A program made the translations under genes and the position numbers. Positions 16,207 through 25,386 of a stretch of DNA of 64,000 nt are shown piece by piece. Within the stretch, counting starts at the first letter, position 1, and the number at the start of each line of letters is the position of its first letter. This DNA comes from Undibacterium umbellatum (GTDB lineage: Bacteria > Pseudomonadota > Gammaproteobacteria > Burkholderiales > Burkholderiaceae_D), in assembly GCF_014284125.1 (NCBI RefSeq), contig NZ_JACOFX010000003.1, forward strand, positions 248,001-312,000. Reading direction: 5' to 3'. The notes below the pieces were generated by a model, which was given only the letters and a program-made list of their open reading frames with translations, was not told the origin of the DNA and searched no databases.

Positions 16207-17070
16207 TTAGCTCAACCGCCTGTGCCTGACCAACACCTGCTCCTGCGCCTTGAAATGCGCAGCGAGTTTTTCCACCATGTAGACAGAGCGGTGCTGGCCG
16301 CCAGTGCAGCCTATCGCGACAGTGAGGTAGCTGCGGTTGTCGCGTTTGAAGGCGGGTAGCCATTTGCTGATGAACTGGCTGATGTCGCTATACATCTCGT
16401 CCACCATGGCTTGTTCCTTGAGGTACTGGATGACGGGCTCATCGCGGCCGGTCAGCGGGCGCAGCACGGGGTCGTAATGCGGGTTGGGCAGCATGCGGAC
16501 GTCGAATACAAAGTCGGCATCCAGCGGCACACCTATCTTGAAAGCGAAGGATTCAAACATCAGGGTCAGTGGGGTATAGCCTACCTGTATGACATCCTTA
16601 ACCCAGGCGCGCAGCTTGTTGGCGGACAGGTCGCTGGTGTCGATGACATGGGCCACGACTTGTATGCCTGAGAGTATCTCGCGTTCTTCCTGTATGCATT
16701 CAGTCAGGCTGAGCCTGTCGCCGGGTTCTTTGTCGAGGCCAAGGCGGTGCGACAGCGGGTGGCTGCGGCGGGTTTCTGAAAAGCGGGCGACCAGGGATTC
16801 TGTGCTGGCTGTCAGGAACAGGACTTTGACATGATGGCCTTCAGCGCGCAGGGTGTTGATGGAGTCAGGCAAGCCCGTCAGTAAGTTTGCGCTACGGGTA
16901 TCAATGGCGATGGCGGCAGCGGGTATGCCTTCGCGCGTCAGGGTATTAATCAGCTCAGCCAGCAGGCTGGGTGGCAGATTGTCGACGCAATAATAACCAG
17001 CATCTTCAACTACATTCAGGGCTACCGATTTACCGGAGCCGGAGATACCGGAGATAAGCAGGATGTCCAT
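16207..17070 (-). CDS. rapZ: RNase adapter protein RapZ
   Basis: A 287-residue protein with a Walker A GISGSGKSVALN (residues 7-18) and the conserved VDNLPPSLL. The C-terminal domain has IGCTGGQHRSVYMVEKL, which in Escherichia coli RapZ binds the sRNA GlmZ and presents it to RNase E to tune glucosamine-6-phosphate synthesis. It follows hprK on the minus strand, but a 112-bp inverted-repeat element separates them, so co-transcription may be affected. Confidence 0.96.
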   Translation of the reverse strand: MDILLISGISGSGKSVALNVVEDAGYYCVDNLPPSLLAELINTLTREGIPAAAIAIDTRSANLLTGLPDSINTLRAEGHHVKVLFLTASTESLVARFSETRRSHPLSHRLGLDKEPGDRLSLTECIQEEREILSGIQVVAHVIDTSDLSANKLRAWVKDVIQVGYTPLTLMFESFAFKIGVPLDADFVFDVRMLPNPHYDPVLRPLTGRDEPVIQYLKEQAMVDEMYSDISQFISKWLPAFKRDNRSYLTVAIGCTGGQHRSVYMVEKLAAHFKAQEQVLVRHRRLS

Positions 17071-17088
17071 ATCAGGTGACGTAGATAA

Positions 17089-17206
17089 TTAGAGGCTGTT
17101 GTAAAATTAAGATGGCTAGGCGTCGCCGACTCAGGCAGTACTCTAGTACCAGGTTTAAAATTGAGGAGGCGCAACAACGCCAGGTTAATTTTACAACAGC
17201 CTCTTA
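17089..17206. mobile_element. MITE-like element with TTA target duplication
   Basis: The element itself is 17092-17203 (112 bp). Its ends are perfect inverted repeats, GAGGCTGTTGTAAAATTAA at 17092-17110 and the complement at 17185-17203. TTA flanks it on both sides (17089-17091 and 17204-17206). It carries no open frame. The core has a GTACT/AGTAC palindrome and a GGCG-CAACAA-CGCC hairpin. A 3-bp TNA duplication is known for some IS5-family subgroups; a link to such a transposase is inference. The right TTA is the complement of the hprK stop codon. Confidence 0.75.
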
Positions 17207-18145
17207 GTCGCCGTTTTCCATGGCGCGTCGTTGCCGCTCCATGAAATCTTCCAGAGTATTAATACCACGTAATTGTAATATGGTATTGCGCACCGCTGCT
17301 TCCAGCAAGACCGCGATATTGCGGCCAGCAGCCACCGGGATGACGACTTTTCTGATTTGCAGGCCCAGCACCTCTTCGGTTTGCGAATCTATCGGCAGAC
17401 GTTCGTAATTTTCTTCGAGGGTACTGCGGCGTACCAAATGCACGATAAGTTTCAGGCGCATCTTACGGCGTACTGCGGTTTCACCAAAGATGGTCTTGAT
17501 ATCTAGCAGGCCCAGGCCGCGCACTTCCAGCAGGTTTTGTAGCAACTCGTGGCAGCGGCCTTCTATCATATTGGGGGCAATGCGTGAAAATTCGACGGCA
17601 TCATCGGCCACCAGGCCATGGCTACGTGATATCAGTTCCAGCCCCAGTTCACTCTTGCCTAAACCGGATTCGCCGGTGATCAACACACCGACACCGAGCA
17701 CGTCCATGAAGACACCATGCATGGTGATTTTTTGTGCGAGTTTTTTCGACAGATACACGCGCAGATAATCGATGACTTGCGCCGATGGATAGGGTGTGGA
17801 GAACAGCGGGATATTGTTGTCGTCGCAAGTCGTCAAAAATGCCGGTGGTGATTCCAGACCCTGTGCCACGATGAGGGCAGGTGGCGCACCAGCGACCAGT
17901 TCACGCATGAGGTTATTGCGCGAAGCATTCGACAGGCGGTTGTAATACGAGAGTTCCTGATGCCCCAGCACTTGTATGCGGCCAGGGTGGATCAGGTTCA
18001 AATGGCCGACCTGGTCGGCAGAAGAAGCTGCGTCGCCTGTGATTTGTTTGTCTGCACCAGCAAAACCGGCAAACCAGCCCAGTTGCATGGTGTCGCGGTT
18101 ATCGTCGTAGATTTTTTGTACCGTGAGTTCTGTCAATGATGGCAT
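17204..18145 (-). CDS. hprK: HPr kinase/phosphorylase
   Basis: A 313-residue bifunctional enzyme that phosphorylates and dephosphorylates a serine of HPr. Walker A is [14 protein letters not shown], and the HprK signature [16 protein letters not shown] is present; HGVFMDVLG and [12 protein letters not shown] complete the C-terminal domain. In proteobacteria that lack sugar PTS it regulates the nitrogen-type PTS with PtsN. It lies between ptsN and rapZ on one strand, the usual order. The stop codon TAA is part of the TTA duplication flanking the adjacent element. Confidence 0.96.
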   Translation of the reverse strand: MPSLTELTVQKIYDDNRDTMQLGWFAGFAGADKQITGDAASSADQVGHLNLIHPGRIQVLGHQELSYYNRLSNASRNNLMRELVAGAPPALIVAQGLESPPAFLTTCDDNNIPLFSTPYPSAQVIDYLRVYLSKKLAQKITMHGVFMDVLGVGVLITGESGLGKSELGLELISRSHGLVADDAVEFSRIAPNMIEGRCHELLQNLLEVRGLGLLDIKTIFGETAVRRKMRLKLIVHLVRRSTLEENYERLPIDSQTEEVLGLQIRKVVIPVAAGRNIAVLLEAAVRNTILQLRGINTLEDFMERQRRAMENGD

Positions 18146-18247
18146 GGCTAGTTGGGCTGAATCTGACGATATGCTACAGGGTGGCTGGAAGGAACTGCTG
18201 GTTGTGTCCAGGAGCCATGCTTTGACATGGCTGCACCGGACCGGTCA

Positions 18248-18721
18248 TCAGGCATGACCCGGCAAATTGGGACGCCATGCCATGATTTTTTCATAAATCG
18301 CAGCGGCACTGGCTTCAGTGTTGAGGCTGTCGCGGAAAGTTTCATTCGACAGCATCTCGGCCACTTCAGACAGGATTTCCAGATGCTGTTGCGTGACATT
18401 GTCAGGCATGAGCAAGAAAATCAGCAGGCTGACAGGCTGGCTGTCTGGCGATTCAAAAGGGATAGCCTCTTTTAACCGGACCAGGGCAGCAATCGGAGCC
18501 TTCAAACCCTTGATGCGGCCATGCGGGATGGCGACGCCATGGCCAAGGCCAGTAGAGCCAAGGCGCTCACGGGCAAACAGGTTATCGGAGACAACTGAGC
18601 GCGCTATGCTGCAATTATTTTCGAATAACAGCCCGGCCTGTTCAAATGCTCTTTTTTTGCTGGAGACTTCCAGATCCAGAAGTACGTTGTTAAGAGGCAG
18701 GATTTTTGCAATATTCGTCAT
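18248..18721 (-). CDS. ptsN: PTS IIA-like nitrogen regulatory protein PtsN
   Basis: A 157-residue EIIA-Ntr protein. The phospho-accepting His is in GLGHGVAIPHGRIKG, a conserved family motif. It is regulatory rather than sugar-transporting and works with HprK/HPr, often on K+ transport and nitrogen control. I start it at ATG 18721 (MTNIAKILP); the longer frame to 18754 lacks homology. Many betaproteobacteria have rpoN and hpf just upstream of ptsN, but here a GGDEF/EAL gene is upstream. Confidence 0.94.
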   Translation of the reverse strand: MTNIAKILPLNNVLLDLEVSSKKRAFEQAGLLFENNCSIARSVVSDNLFARERLGSTGLGHGVAIPHGRIKGLKAPIAALVRLKEAIPFESPDSQPVSLLIFLLMPDNVTQQHLEILSEVAEMLSNETFRDSLNTEASAAAIYEKIMAWRPNLPGHA

Positions 18722-18823
18722 GGTGCAAGATCGTTTTACAGCGAAATGGTGCAATGCACAAAATTGGGTTTTGACAAATTATAGGCTTCTTTTGGCTGAT
18801 ATGCGCAAAACTTGACAACACTT

Positions 18824-21502
18824 TTAGCGAACGTTGTCTCTCAGTAATTTTTCAAATTTTTCTACAGGTAGTGGCTGGCTGAAATAAAAGCCCTGCATCT
18901 CCTGACAACCAGAGTCGGCCAGGAAGAACATTTGGTCGGCTTTTTCTACACCTTCGGCTGTGACGCTCATGCCCAGCGCCTTTGCCATGGCAATAATGGC
19001 GTGCGTCAGTACCACGGAATCCGGGTTGCCCGGGATGTCGCGGATGAAAGAGCGGTCTATCTTTAGATTGTCGATAGGAAAACGTTGCAAATACGATAAA
19101 GATGAGAAGCCTGTGCCGAAATCGTCCAGTGAAATACTGATGCCCAATTTCTTGATGGCATCAAAAACCGGTAACAGCAAGTCGGCGTCGCCCATCAACA
19201 AGCCTTCGGTAATCTCCAGTTGCAGGGCAGATGCCGGTAATCCGACTTCATGCAAGACTTGTTCTATGTACTTGGGCAAGCCGGGGTCCTGGAATTGCTT
19301 GGGCGAGATATTCACGCTGATGACCAGGTCGGGCGAATACTGTTCACGCCATAAATGGGTTTGCAGGCAAGCCTGGCGCAAAATCCAGCGGCCCAATGGC
19401 AGGATGAGGCCGATTTCTTCCGAGATAGGGATGAATTCATTGGGGGGCACCAGGCCCACATCCGGCATTTGCCAGCGTATCAGGGCTTCGGCACCGACGA
19501 TACGTGAGGTGCTGAGGCAAATCTTGGGCTGGTAATACACCAGGAATTCATTGTCGGTCAGGGCGCGGCGCAGATTGGTTTCCAGCGCATAACGGTGCTG
19601 GGCGCGGACATTGAGTTCAGTCGTAAAGAACTGGTAATTATTGCGGCCAGATTCCTTGGCATGGTACATGGCAGAATCGGCACAGCGCATGAGCGTGGGG
19701 CCATCTTCACCGTCATGCGGGTAGACGCTGATACCAATGGACGTGCCGAGGTGATATTCATTGCCATCAATCACGAAAGGATCGCGCATACGTGCCAGCA
19801 CGCGTTCAGCCAGGTCCTTGAGTTGCATGGCGTCTTCAAAGGCTTCGGCCACGATGACGAACTCATCACCTCCCAGGCGTGCCAGCATGTCGGTAGTACG
19901 TATGCAAGAGCTCAGGCGCGAAGACACATCCCGCAAGAGCGTATCACCAGCCGCATGGCCAGCCGTATCATTGACGTTCTTGAACCTGTCCAGGTCAAGG
20001 AACAGCAAGGCCAGGCGGTGCTGGGTGCGCTTGGCACCCGCCAGGGCTTTGGTCAGGCGCTGATTGAGCTGGTGGCGGTTAGGCAAGCCAGTCAGGGCAT
20101 CATAAGATGCCATGAAATGCAATTGCCTTTGCGTTTCGCGTACTTCCGTCGTATCCGTAAATGAAATCAACACGGCAGATACAGAGGCGCTGCTTTTCTT
20201 GTTGATGGGCAGTACATTCACCAGCAACCAGACGATGGAGCCATCACGTAATTCCACACCCATGGATAAATTCAAAATGGGCGTCTTGCTGCGGAACACG
20301 ACTGATGCCGGGTCATCGCCCATGCGTATGCATTGTCCTTCATCGCCGAGTATGTTCTTGAAATAGCGATGGCGTCTGCCGACAGCACTGATATCGTCGA
20401 TTTTGAGGATGCGCTGGGCGCTGGGATTGCACGTCAGGATCTGGCCGCTGGGGCCTATCACCATGATGCCTTCGCTAAGATTGGTGACCACGGAGCGATA
20501 GCGTTCTTCGCTTTCCTCCAGGCTTTGCTCCATGTTCTTTTTGTCGATAGCCAGGCCGATAAGGTCACAGGCATCCATCATCATGGCTTGCTCGTCTTCA
20601 TTCGGGCTGTGCACCATCTGGTGATACACATCAACCGTACCCAGCAGGGTATTGAAGGCCGTCGTGATAGGCAGTGACCAGCAAGAACGCAAGCCATAGC
20701 GCAAGGCCGGTTCACGCAGGTTTTTCCACAGCGGGCTGACGGCAATGTCCTGGACTATCGTGGTGCGCTGGTAATAGATCGCGGCCGAGGCAGAACCTGA
20801 GCTAGTATCTACCGGCATGTTGCCAAGCAGAGCGCAAAAGCCATCGGGCAGCGAAGGGCCTGCACCAAAACTCAGCTGCTGGGTGCTGGCATCATACAGA
20901 GTGATGGCACACAGGGCACCATTGTCGAGCAGCCTTTCCATGCGGTCACAAACGTCTTCCAGGATATCGCTCAAGGGTTTGTCGAGTGCGATCATCTCGA
21001 GAATTTCTTTCTCGTGATGCAGGGCTTCATGGACGCGGCTGGATTTGTAACGGACTTGATCGATGAGGGGCAGTGCGGTGACAGTAGCGCTGGAACGTGA
21101 ACTGCTGCGGGGAGTGATTTCGCGCGCCGTCAGCAAAATGGCGGTTTGTTCATTAAAAGTGAATTGCGTGCCCCGGACCTCTATGTCAAGCAATTGCCCA
21201 TCAAGCCGTATGCACTGGCAGGTATGTTTGCTTTGGGCACCATCCAGCCGCAGTTTTTGCAGTATGGTCTTGGCGCCTTCATGATGCCTGCCATGCAAAA
21301 AGGCTTCAGGTTTCAAGCCTATCAATTGCTGGGCGTCCCCGGCATGCATGAGTTCTACACCAGCTGGATTGGCATAGATCAGGTTGTCGTCGATCAGCAC
21401 GTACATCGCGTCCGGGTTATGCTCCAGCAAGGCCATATGCCAGTCTTGACTGGCGACAGGCTCGTGTGTGCTAGTGCTTGAAAACGGGACCGGAATTATC
21501 AC
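18824..21502 (-). CDS. PAS-GAF-PAS-GGDEF-EAL cyclic-di-GMP enzyme
   Basis: An 892-residue soluble protein. A PAS-like domain (about 20-135), a GAF-like domain (about 190-330) and a second PAS (about 335-455) precede a GGDEF domain with intact RLGGDEF and an RTTD I-site motif five residues upstream. The EAL domain keeps EALIRW, ITEGLLMGD, DDFGTGFSSLSYLQRFP and DNLKIDRSFI, so both cyclase and phosphodiesterase could be active. No membrane segment is seen; the sensory domains would read an intracellular signal. It lies upstream of ptsN on the same strand. Confidence 0.93.
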   Translation of the reverse strand: MIIPVPFSSTSTHEPVASQDWHMALLEHNPDAMYVLIDDNLIYANPAGVELMHAGDAQQLIGLKPEAFLHGRHHEGAKTILQKLRLDGAQSKHTCQCIRLDGQLLDIEVRGTQFTFNEQTAILLTAREITPRSSSRSSATVTALPLIDQVRYKSSRVHEALHHEKEILEMIALDKPLSDILEDVCDRMERLLDNGALCAITLYDASTQQLSFGAGPSLPDGFCALLGNMPVDTSSGSASAAIYYQRTTIVQDIAVSPLWKNLREPALRYGLRSCWSLPITTAFNTLLGTVDVYHQMVHSPNEDEQAMMMDACDLIGLAIDKKNMEQSLEESEERYRSVVTNLSEGIMVIGPSGQILTCNPSAQRILKIDDISAVGRRHRYFKNILGDEGQCIRMGDDPASVVFRSKTPILNLSMGVELRDGSIVWLLVNVLPINKKSSASVSAVLISFTDTTEVRETQRQLHFMASYDALTGLPNRHQLNQRLTKALAGAKRTQHRLALLFLDLDRFKNVNDTAGHAAGDTLLRDVSSRLSSCIRTTDMLARLGGDEFVIVAEAFEDAMQLKDLAERVLARMRDPFVIDGNEYHLGTSIGISVYPHDGEDGPTLMRCADSAMYHAKESGRNNYQFFTTELNVRAQHRYALETNLRRALTDNEFLVYYQPKICLSTSRIVGAEALIRWQMPDVGLVPPNEFIPISEEIGLILPLGRWILRQACLQTHLWREQYSPDLVISVNISPKQFQDPGLPKYIEQVLHEVGLPASALQLEITEGLLMGDADLLLPVFDAIKKLGISISLDDFGTGFSSLSYLQRFPIDNLKIDRSFIRDIPGNPDSVVLTHAIIAMAKALGMSVTAEGVEKADQMFFLADSGCQEMQGFYFSQPLPVEKFEKLLRDNVR

Positions 21503-21681
21503 GACGACAATCTATAAAACGAATAAGTCTGTCTACTTTACATCATGCAAGTTCTTAGGACAATGATGGTAATTAGCTAGCATACTAAAAACATATGAAT
21601 ACAGTGCGGGGCAAATTTGCCTGAATTTTAAGTACAGACAACGGGCAAATAAGGTCATCAGACACTGATCTGCCCCGGGTT

Positions 21682-22272
21682 TTATTTCAGATCAAAACGC
21701 ACGAACAGAAACAATACATCGCCATTGCCCTTGTTCTTGGAAAAACGTGGGACATAAGTTGCCATCAGTTTGCTATTGCGTGTGCCTATCGAGGCAATTG
21801 GCAATACGGCAGGGAAGGGGAAACCGCCAAAGTAGTCAGTACGGCTGATCATCACAGCCGTCAAACCACCACCAACTTCGACTTTCTCGCCCAGGGTTTT
21901 TGTCCATTGATAGGCATAGCCCACCATGGGTTGCGGGCGGAAGTGCGAATCCGAGATCACCATGGAGTACAGGGATTCTTCATTATCGTCCTTGGTGCGT
22001 ATGGCTTTACTAAAGCCCATGCCCCAGGTGTGCTCATTCAGTTCGGCAATTCTTTCCTTGGTGTAAGTATTGCGGCCATGGTGAGTGTGGCCGGCAACCA
22101 TCAGTGACAAATCGCCTTCATCAAGGATTTTATTGGCCTTGGCTTTGGCACTATCCCACCAGCCTATTTCTTGAGCCGGGGGAGTCGTGGTCTGCGCCTG
22201 GGACACGGTGCACAGCATGAAACTGGAGATGCACAAGGCAGCGCGCAGGGATAAATGAATGAACGTCGACAT
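21682..22272 (-). CDS. pagP: Lipid A palmitoyltransferase PagP
   Basis: An outer-membrane beta-barrel acyltransferase that adds palmitate to lipid A. The 196-residue product has a signal peptide (residues 1 to about 26, ending CTVSQA). NEHTWGMGFSKAIR and LYSMVISDSHFRPQPMVGYAYQW match PagP, including the catalytic Asp-Ser pair (SDS), and GHTHHGRNTY probably holds the catalytic His. VLPIASIGTRNSKLMATYVPR and the final aromatic strand VLFLFVRFDLK complete the barrel. ATG 22272 is preferred to a TTG eight codons upstream. Confidence 0.9.
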   Translation of the reverse strand: MSTFIHLSLRAALCISSFMLCTVSQAQTTTPPAQEIGWWDSAKAKANKILDEGDLSLMVAGHTHHGRNTYTKERIAELNEHTWGMGFSKAIRTKDDNEESLYSMVISDSHFRPQPMVGYAYQWTKTLGEKVEVGGGLTAVMISRTDYFGGFPFPAVLPIASIGTRNSKLMATYVPRFSKNKGNGDVLFLFVRFDLK

Positions 22273-22326
22273 AATATTGGTTACAAATGGATACAAAAAA
22301 TAGGAATAATGGGGATGCTGCCTGTC

Positions 22327-23172
22327 CTACTGGCGCGCATTCCGGCGGTTGTCCGGGCCCTGGCCCGTACTGAAATTGCTGCGCCAGGGGTTGATGTCCA
22401 GCCCGCCGCGACGGGTATACCGTGCATAGACTGACAATTTCTGCGGTTTGCAGTGGCGCATGATATCGACAAAAATGCGTTCCACACATTGCTCGTGGAA
22501 TTCATTGTGGTCGCGGAAGCCTATCAAATACTGTAACAGGCTTTCCTGGTTGATTTGCGGGCCAACGTAATGGATTTGCACGCTTCCCCAGTCTGGCTGG
22601 CCGGTGACCAGGCAGTTGGACTTTAGCAAATGCGAGATCAGGGTTTCTTCTACTGGCGACTCATCAAAGTTGGCAGTCAGCAGTGCAGGATTAGGGGTGT
22701 AGCTATCGACTTCGATGTCCAGCCTGTCGAGCAACTGGCCTTGCAACTCATGCATGGCCAGTTTGTCGAACTGGTCTGGCGTAGTCAGCTTTACCTGTAC
22801 AGGAGCACCAAAACCGGCAGACAAATCTGCCTGCAACAGGCTGATCAGGGCATCTGCCCCTGCCAGACGGGTTTGATTAAACGAGTTCAGATAAAGCTTG
22901 AAAGACTTGGATTCGATGATATTGGGTGAATCCGCCGGCACCGTAATGGCAGCTATTACCACTTGCGGTTTGCCGCGCATGTTCAGCCAGGAGATCTCAT
23001 AGGCATTCCAGATATCCACACCAAAGAAGGGCAGGCTGCTTCCCAGGCCTATCTCTTCCCTTTTACCGCTACGGGAAATAGGGAACAGCAGGCTGGCATC
23101 GTATTCGGACTTGTAGGTCGCCGGTTTGCCCAGTAAGGAATGCTCAGGCGTATTTGGTGCGGAATCTGTCAT
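22327..23172 (-). CDS. queF: NADPH-dependent 7-cyano-7-deazaguanine reductase
   Basis: Reduces preQ0 to preQ1 in queuosine synthesis. The 281 residues are the long two-domain type. [16 protein letters not shown] is the QueF substrate motif; [18 protein letters not shown] holds the catalytic Cys; [12 protein letters not shown] is the second conserved Cys/His region. It lies downstream of ilvA on the same strand and its ATG is preceded by two 14-bp direct repeats. No preQ1 riboswitch was recognised upstream. Confidence 0.95.
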   Translation of the reverse strand: MTDSAPNTPEHSLLGKPATYKSEYDASLLFPISRSGKREEIGLGSSLPFFGVDIWNAYEISWLNMRGKPQVVIAAITVPADSPNIIESKSFKLYLNSFNQTRLAGADALISLLQADLSAGFGAPVQVKLTTPDQFDKLAMHELQGQLLDRLDIEVDSYTPNPALLTANFDESPVEETLISHLLKSNCLVTGQPDWGSVQIHYVGPQINQESLLQYLIGFRDHNEFHEQCVERIFVDIMRHCKPQKLSVYARYTRRGGLDINPWRSNFSTGQGPDNRRNARQ

Positions 23173-23176
23173 GTTA

Positions 23177-23206
23177 TTTGTATTACTTAATGTTTGTATT
23201 ACTTAA
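23177..23206. repeat. Two 14-bp direct repeats upstream of queF
   Basis: TTTGTATTACTTAA occurs twice, at 23177-23190 and 23193-23206, directly before the queF start (23170-23172). A hairpin TGGGCTG-TAT-CAGCCCA (23212-23228) covers the ilvA stop codon beside it. Confidence 0.7.
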
Positions 23207-23220
23207 GTCGATGGGCTGTA

Positions 23221-24756
23221 TCAGCCCAAAAATAATTGATAAACGGGATTCTTGCTTTCATCCCAGTAACGGTAACCCAGGGTCGCCAAGAATTCGCGGA
23301 AAGCCTTCATTTCCTTCTTTGGAACCTGCAAACCAACTAAAGTTCTGCCGTAATCGGCTCCATGGTTACGATAGTGGAACAAACTGATGTTCCAGTTCGG
23401 TGCCATGCTGTTCAAGAAACGTCCCAATGCACCTGGGCGCTCAGGGAATTCAAAGCGATACAGTAATTCATCCTTGGCCAGGCTGCTCTTGCCGCCGACC
23501 AGATGACGGATATGCAATTTCGCCAGCTCATCATGTGTCAGGTCCAGCGTGGCAAAACCATGCTTTTCAAAATTCTTGGCAATTTTGCCAGATTCCAGCT
23601 TATCGTGTACTTGTATGCCCACAAAAATATGCGCCGCCTTTTCATCGCTGATGCGGTAATTGAATTCTGTGACATTGCGCGCGCCTATCAGTTCACAGAA
23701 ACGGCGGAAGCTGCCGCGCTCTTCTGGTATGGTCACGGCGAAAACCGCCTCACGCGCCTCACCCACTTCGGCACGTTCGGCCACAAAGCGCAGACGGTCA
23801 AAATTCATGTTGGCACCGCAGGCGATCGTCACCAGAGCTTCATTCTTCAGCGGTTTCTTGTCGGCCTTGGCGCGTTCTATATAGGCTTTGCAACCGGCCA
23901 CGGCCAGGGCGCCAGCAGGTTCCAAAATACTGCGGGTGTCCTGAAAGACATCCTTGATGGCGGCACAGACAGCGTCGGTATCAACGGTAATCACTTCATC
24001 CACATACAGCTTGGCCAGGCGGAAGGTTTCTTCACCCACCAGCTTGACAGCGGTGCCGTCGGAGAACAGGCCAACATCAGTCAGGGTAACGCGCTTGCCA
24101 GCCTTGAGGCTGCGCGCCATGGCATCAGAATCCGTGGTTTGGACGCCGATGATCTTGATATCAGGGCGCACCGCCTTGACATAAGCTGCCACGCCAGAGA
24201 TCAGGCCACCGCCACCTATGGCAACGAAAATCGCATGTATAGGTTCAGAATGCTGGCGCAATATCTCCATGCCCACCGTACCCTGGCCTGCGATAACATC
24301 CGGGTCATCAAAGGGATGGACAAAGGTCAGCTTGCGTTTCTTTTCCAGTTCCAGCGCATGGCCATAGGCATCGGTATAGGAATCGCCGAACAGGATGATT
24401 TCAACCAGGTCGCCACCATGGGCACGCACTGCATCGATTTTGACGGGCGGCGTTGTCGTTGGCATGACGATGACGGCCTTGCAACCCTTCTTGCGGGCGC
24501 TCAGGGCCACGCCCTGGGCATGGTTGCCGGCAGAGGCGCAGATAACGCCACGCTTGAGTTGCGCAGGCGTCAGGTGTGCAATCTTGTTATAAGCACCGCG
24601 CAGCTTGAAGCTGAACACGCTTTGCATGTCTTCGCGTTTGAAATAAATTCGGTTATCCATGCGAGCCGACAGGCTGGTGGCGTATTCCAGCGGGGTTTCA
24701 AATGCGACGTCATAGACGCGCGCTGTCAGGATCTTTTTCAGATAATCGGTGCTCAT
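23221..24756 (-). CDS. ilvA: Threonine ammonia-lyase, biosynthetic
   Basis: PLP-dependent conversion of threonine to 2-oxobutanoate, the first step of isoleucine synthesis. FKREDMQSVFSFKLRGAYNK contains the PLP lysine; SAGNHAQGVA and the glycine loop VAIGGGGLISGVAAY are typical. Two C-terminal ACT-like regulatory domains (about 325-510; ERGSFRRFCELIG and ERPGALGRFLNSM) identify the long, isoleucine-inhibited biosynthetic form rather than the catabolic enzyme. 511 residues fits the family. Confidence 0.96.
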   Translation of the reverse strand: MSTDYLKKILTARVYDVAFETPLEYATSLSARMDNRIYFKREDMQSVFSFKLRGAYNKIAHLTPAQLKRGVICASAGNHAQGVALSARKKGCKAVIVMPTTTPPVKIDAVRAHGGDLVEIILFGDSYTDAYGHALELEKKRKLTFVHPFDDPDVIAGQGTVGMEILRQHSEPIHAIFVAIGGGGLISGVAAYVKAVRPDIKIIGVQTTDSDAMARSLKAGKRVTLTDVGLFSDGTAVKLVGEETFRLAKLYVDEVITVDTDAVCAAIKDVFQDTRSILEPAGALAVAGCKAYIERAKADKKPLKNEALVTIACGANMNFDRLRFVAERAEVGEAREAVFAVTIPEERGSFRRFCELIGARNVTEFNYRISDEKAAHIFVGIQVHDKLESGKIAKNFEKHGFATLDLTHDELAKLHIRHLVGGKSSLAKDELLYRFEFPERPGALGRFLNSMAPNWNISLFHYRNHGADYGRTLVGLQVPKKEMKAFREFLATLGYRYWDESKNPVYQLFLG

Positions 24757-24891
24757 GGATGTCTTATTGTTAGTTAAAAATGGCTGATCTACTAGTGATC
24801 TAGAGCTAATTTAGCTCTAAGTCACTGCATACTGATTTGAAATTGCAGGCGCCATTATAATGTATGCTTTTTACAGCCATATCAAACCACG

Positions 24892-25383
24892 ATGATAGAA
24901 GCCGCAGTCCATTGGATATTAAGCATGCTGGCACTGCCTGAAATTGGTCTCAGTTCAGTCTTTATCATCAGTTTTATCTCCGCCACTCTGTTGCCCATGG
25001 GGTCTGAACCGGCAGTTTTTGCTGTCATCAAGAGCAATCCGGCGATTTTCTGGCAAGTCATCATCGTTGCTACCATAGGCAATACCCTGGGGGGCATGGT
25101 CGACTACGGTATGGGTTATGCCGCCAAGCAGGCTTTTGACCGCGAACGCGAGAGTTACTGGTATCGCTGGCTACAGCATTTTGGTGCCAAGACCATGCTG
25201 ATGGCCTGGCTACCTGGCATCGGTGACCCCATCTGTACTCTGGCGGGCTGGTTACGCCTGCCGTTCTGGCCCAGCGTGTTCTACATGGCGATCGGTAAAT
25301 TTTTACGCTATGTCCTCATTACCTGGTTATTGCTCAAAGTGCCAGAAGGTTTCTGGGCCAGGCTGGCCAACCTCATATTCTAG
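24892..25383 (+). CDS. YqaA family inner-membrane protein (DedA-like fold)
   Basis: A 163-residue membrane protein. FIISFISATLLPMGSEPAVFA and NTLGGMVDYGMGY match the YqaA family, part of the SNARE-associated/DedA superfamily. A re-entrant loop is followed by LMAWLPGIGDPICTLAGWLRLPFW, with the conserved GDP motif. DedA relatives affect membrane lipid and proton homeostasis; YqaA itself is not well characterised. It is followed after 3 bp by the metallophosphoesterase gene and is probably co-transcribed with it. Confidence 0.88.
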   Translation: MIEAAVHWILSMLALPEIGLSSVFIISFISATLLPMGSEPAVFAVIKSNPAIFWQVIIVATIGNTLGGMVDYGMGYAAKQAFDRERESYWYRWLQHFGAKTMLMAWLPGIGDPICTLAGWLRLPFWPSVFYMAIGKFLRYVLITWLLLKVPEGFWARLANLIF

Positions 25384-25386
25384 ACC

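Noticed and set aside
22296..23220. PreQ1 riboswitch upstream of queF
   Set aside because: The upstream sequence shows only direct repeats and the ilvA stop hairpin; no preQ1 aptamer pattern was found.
23503..24777. 424-codon frame antisense to ilvA
   Set aside because: It lies wholly antisense to a well-conserved gene; its length reflects the codon pattern of ilvA.
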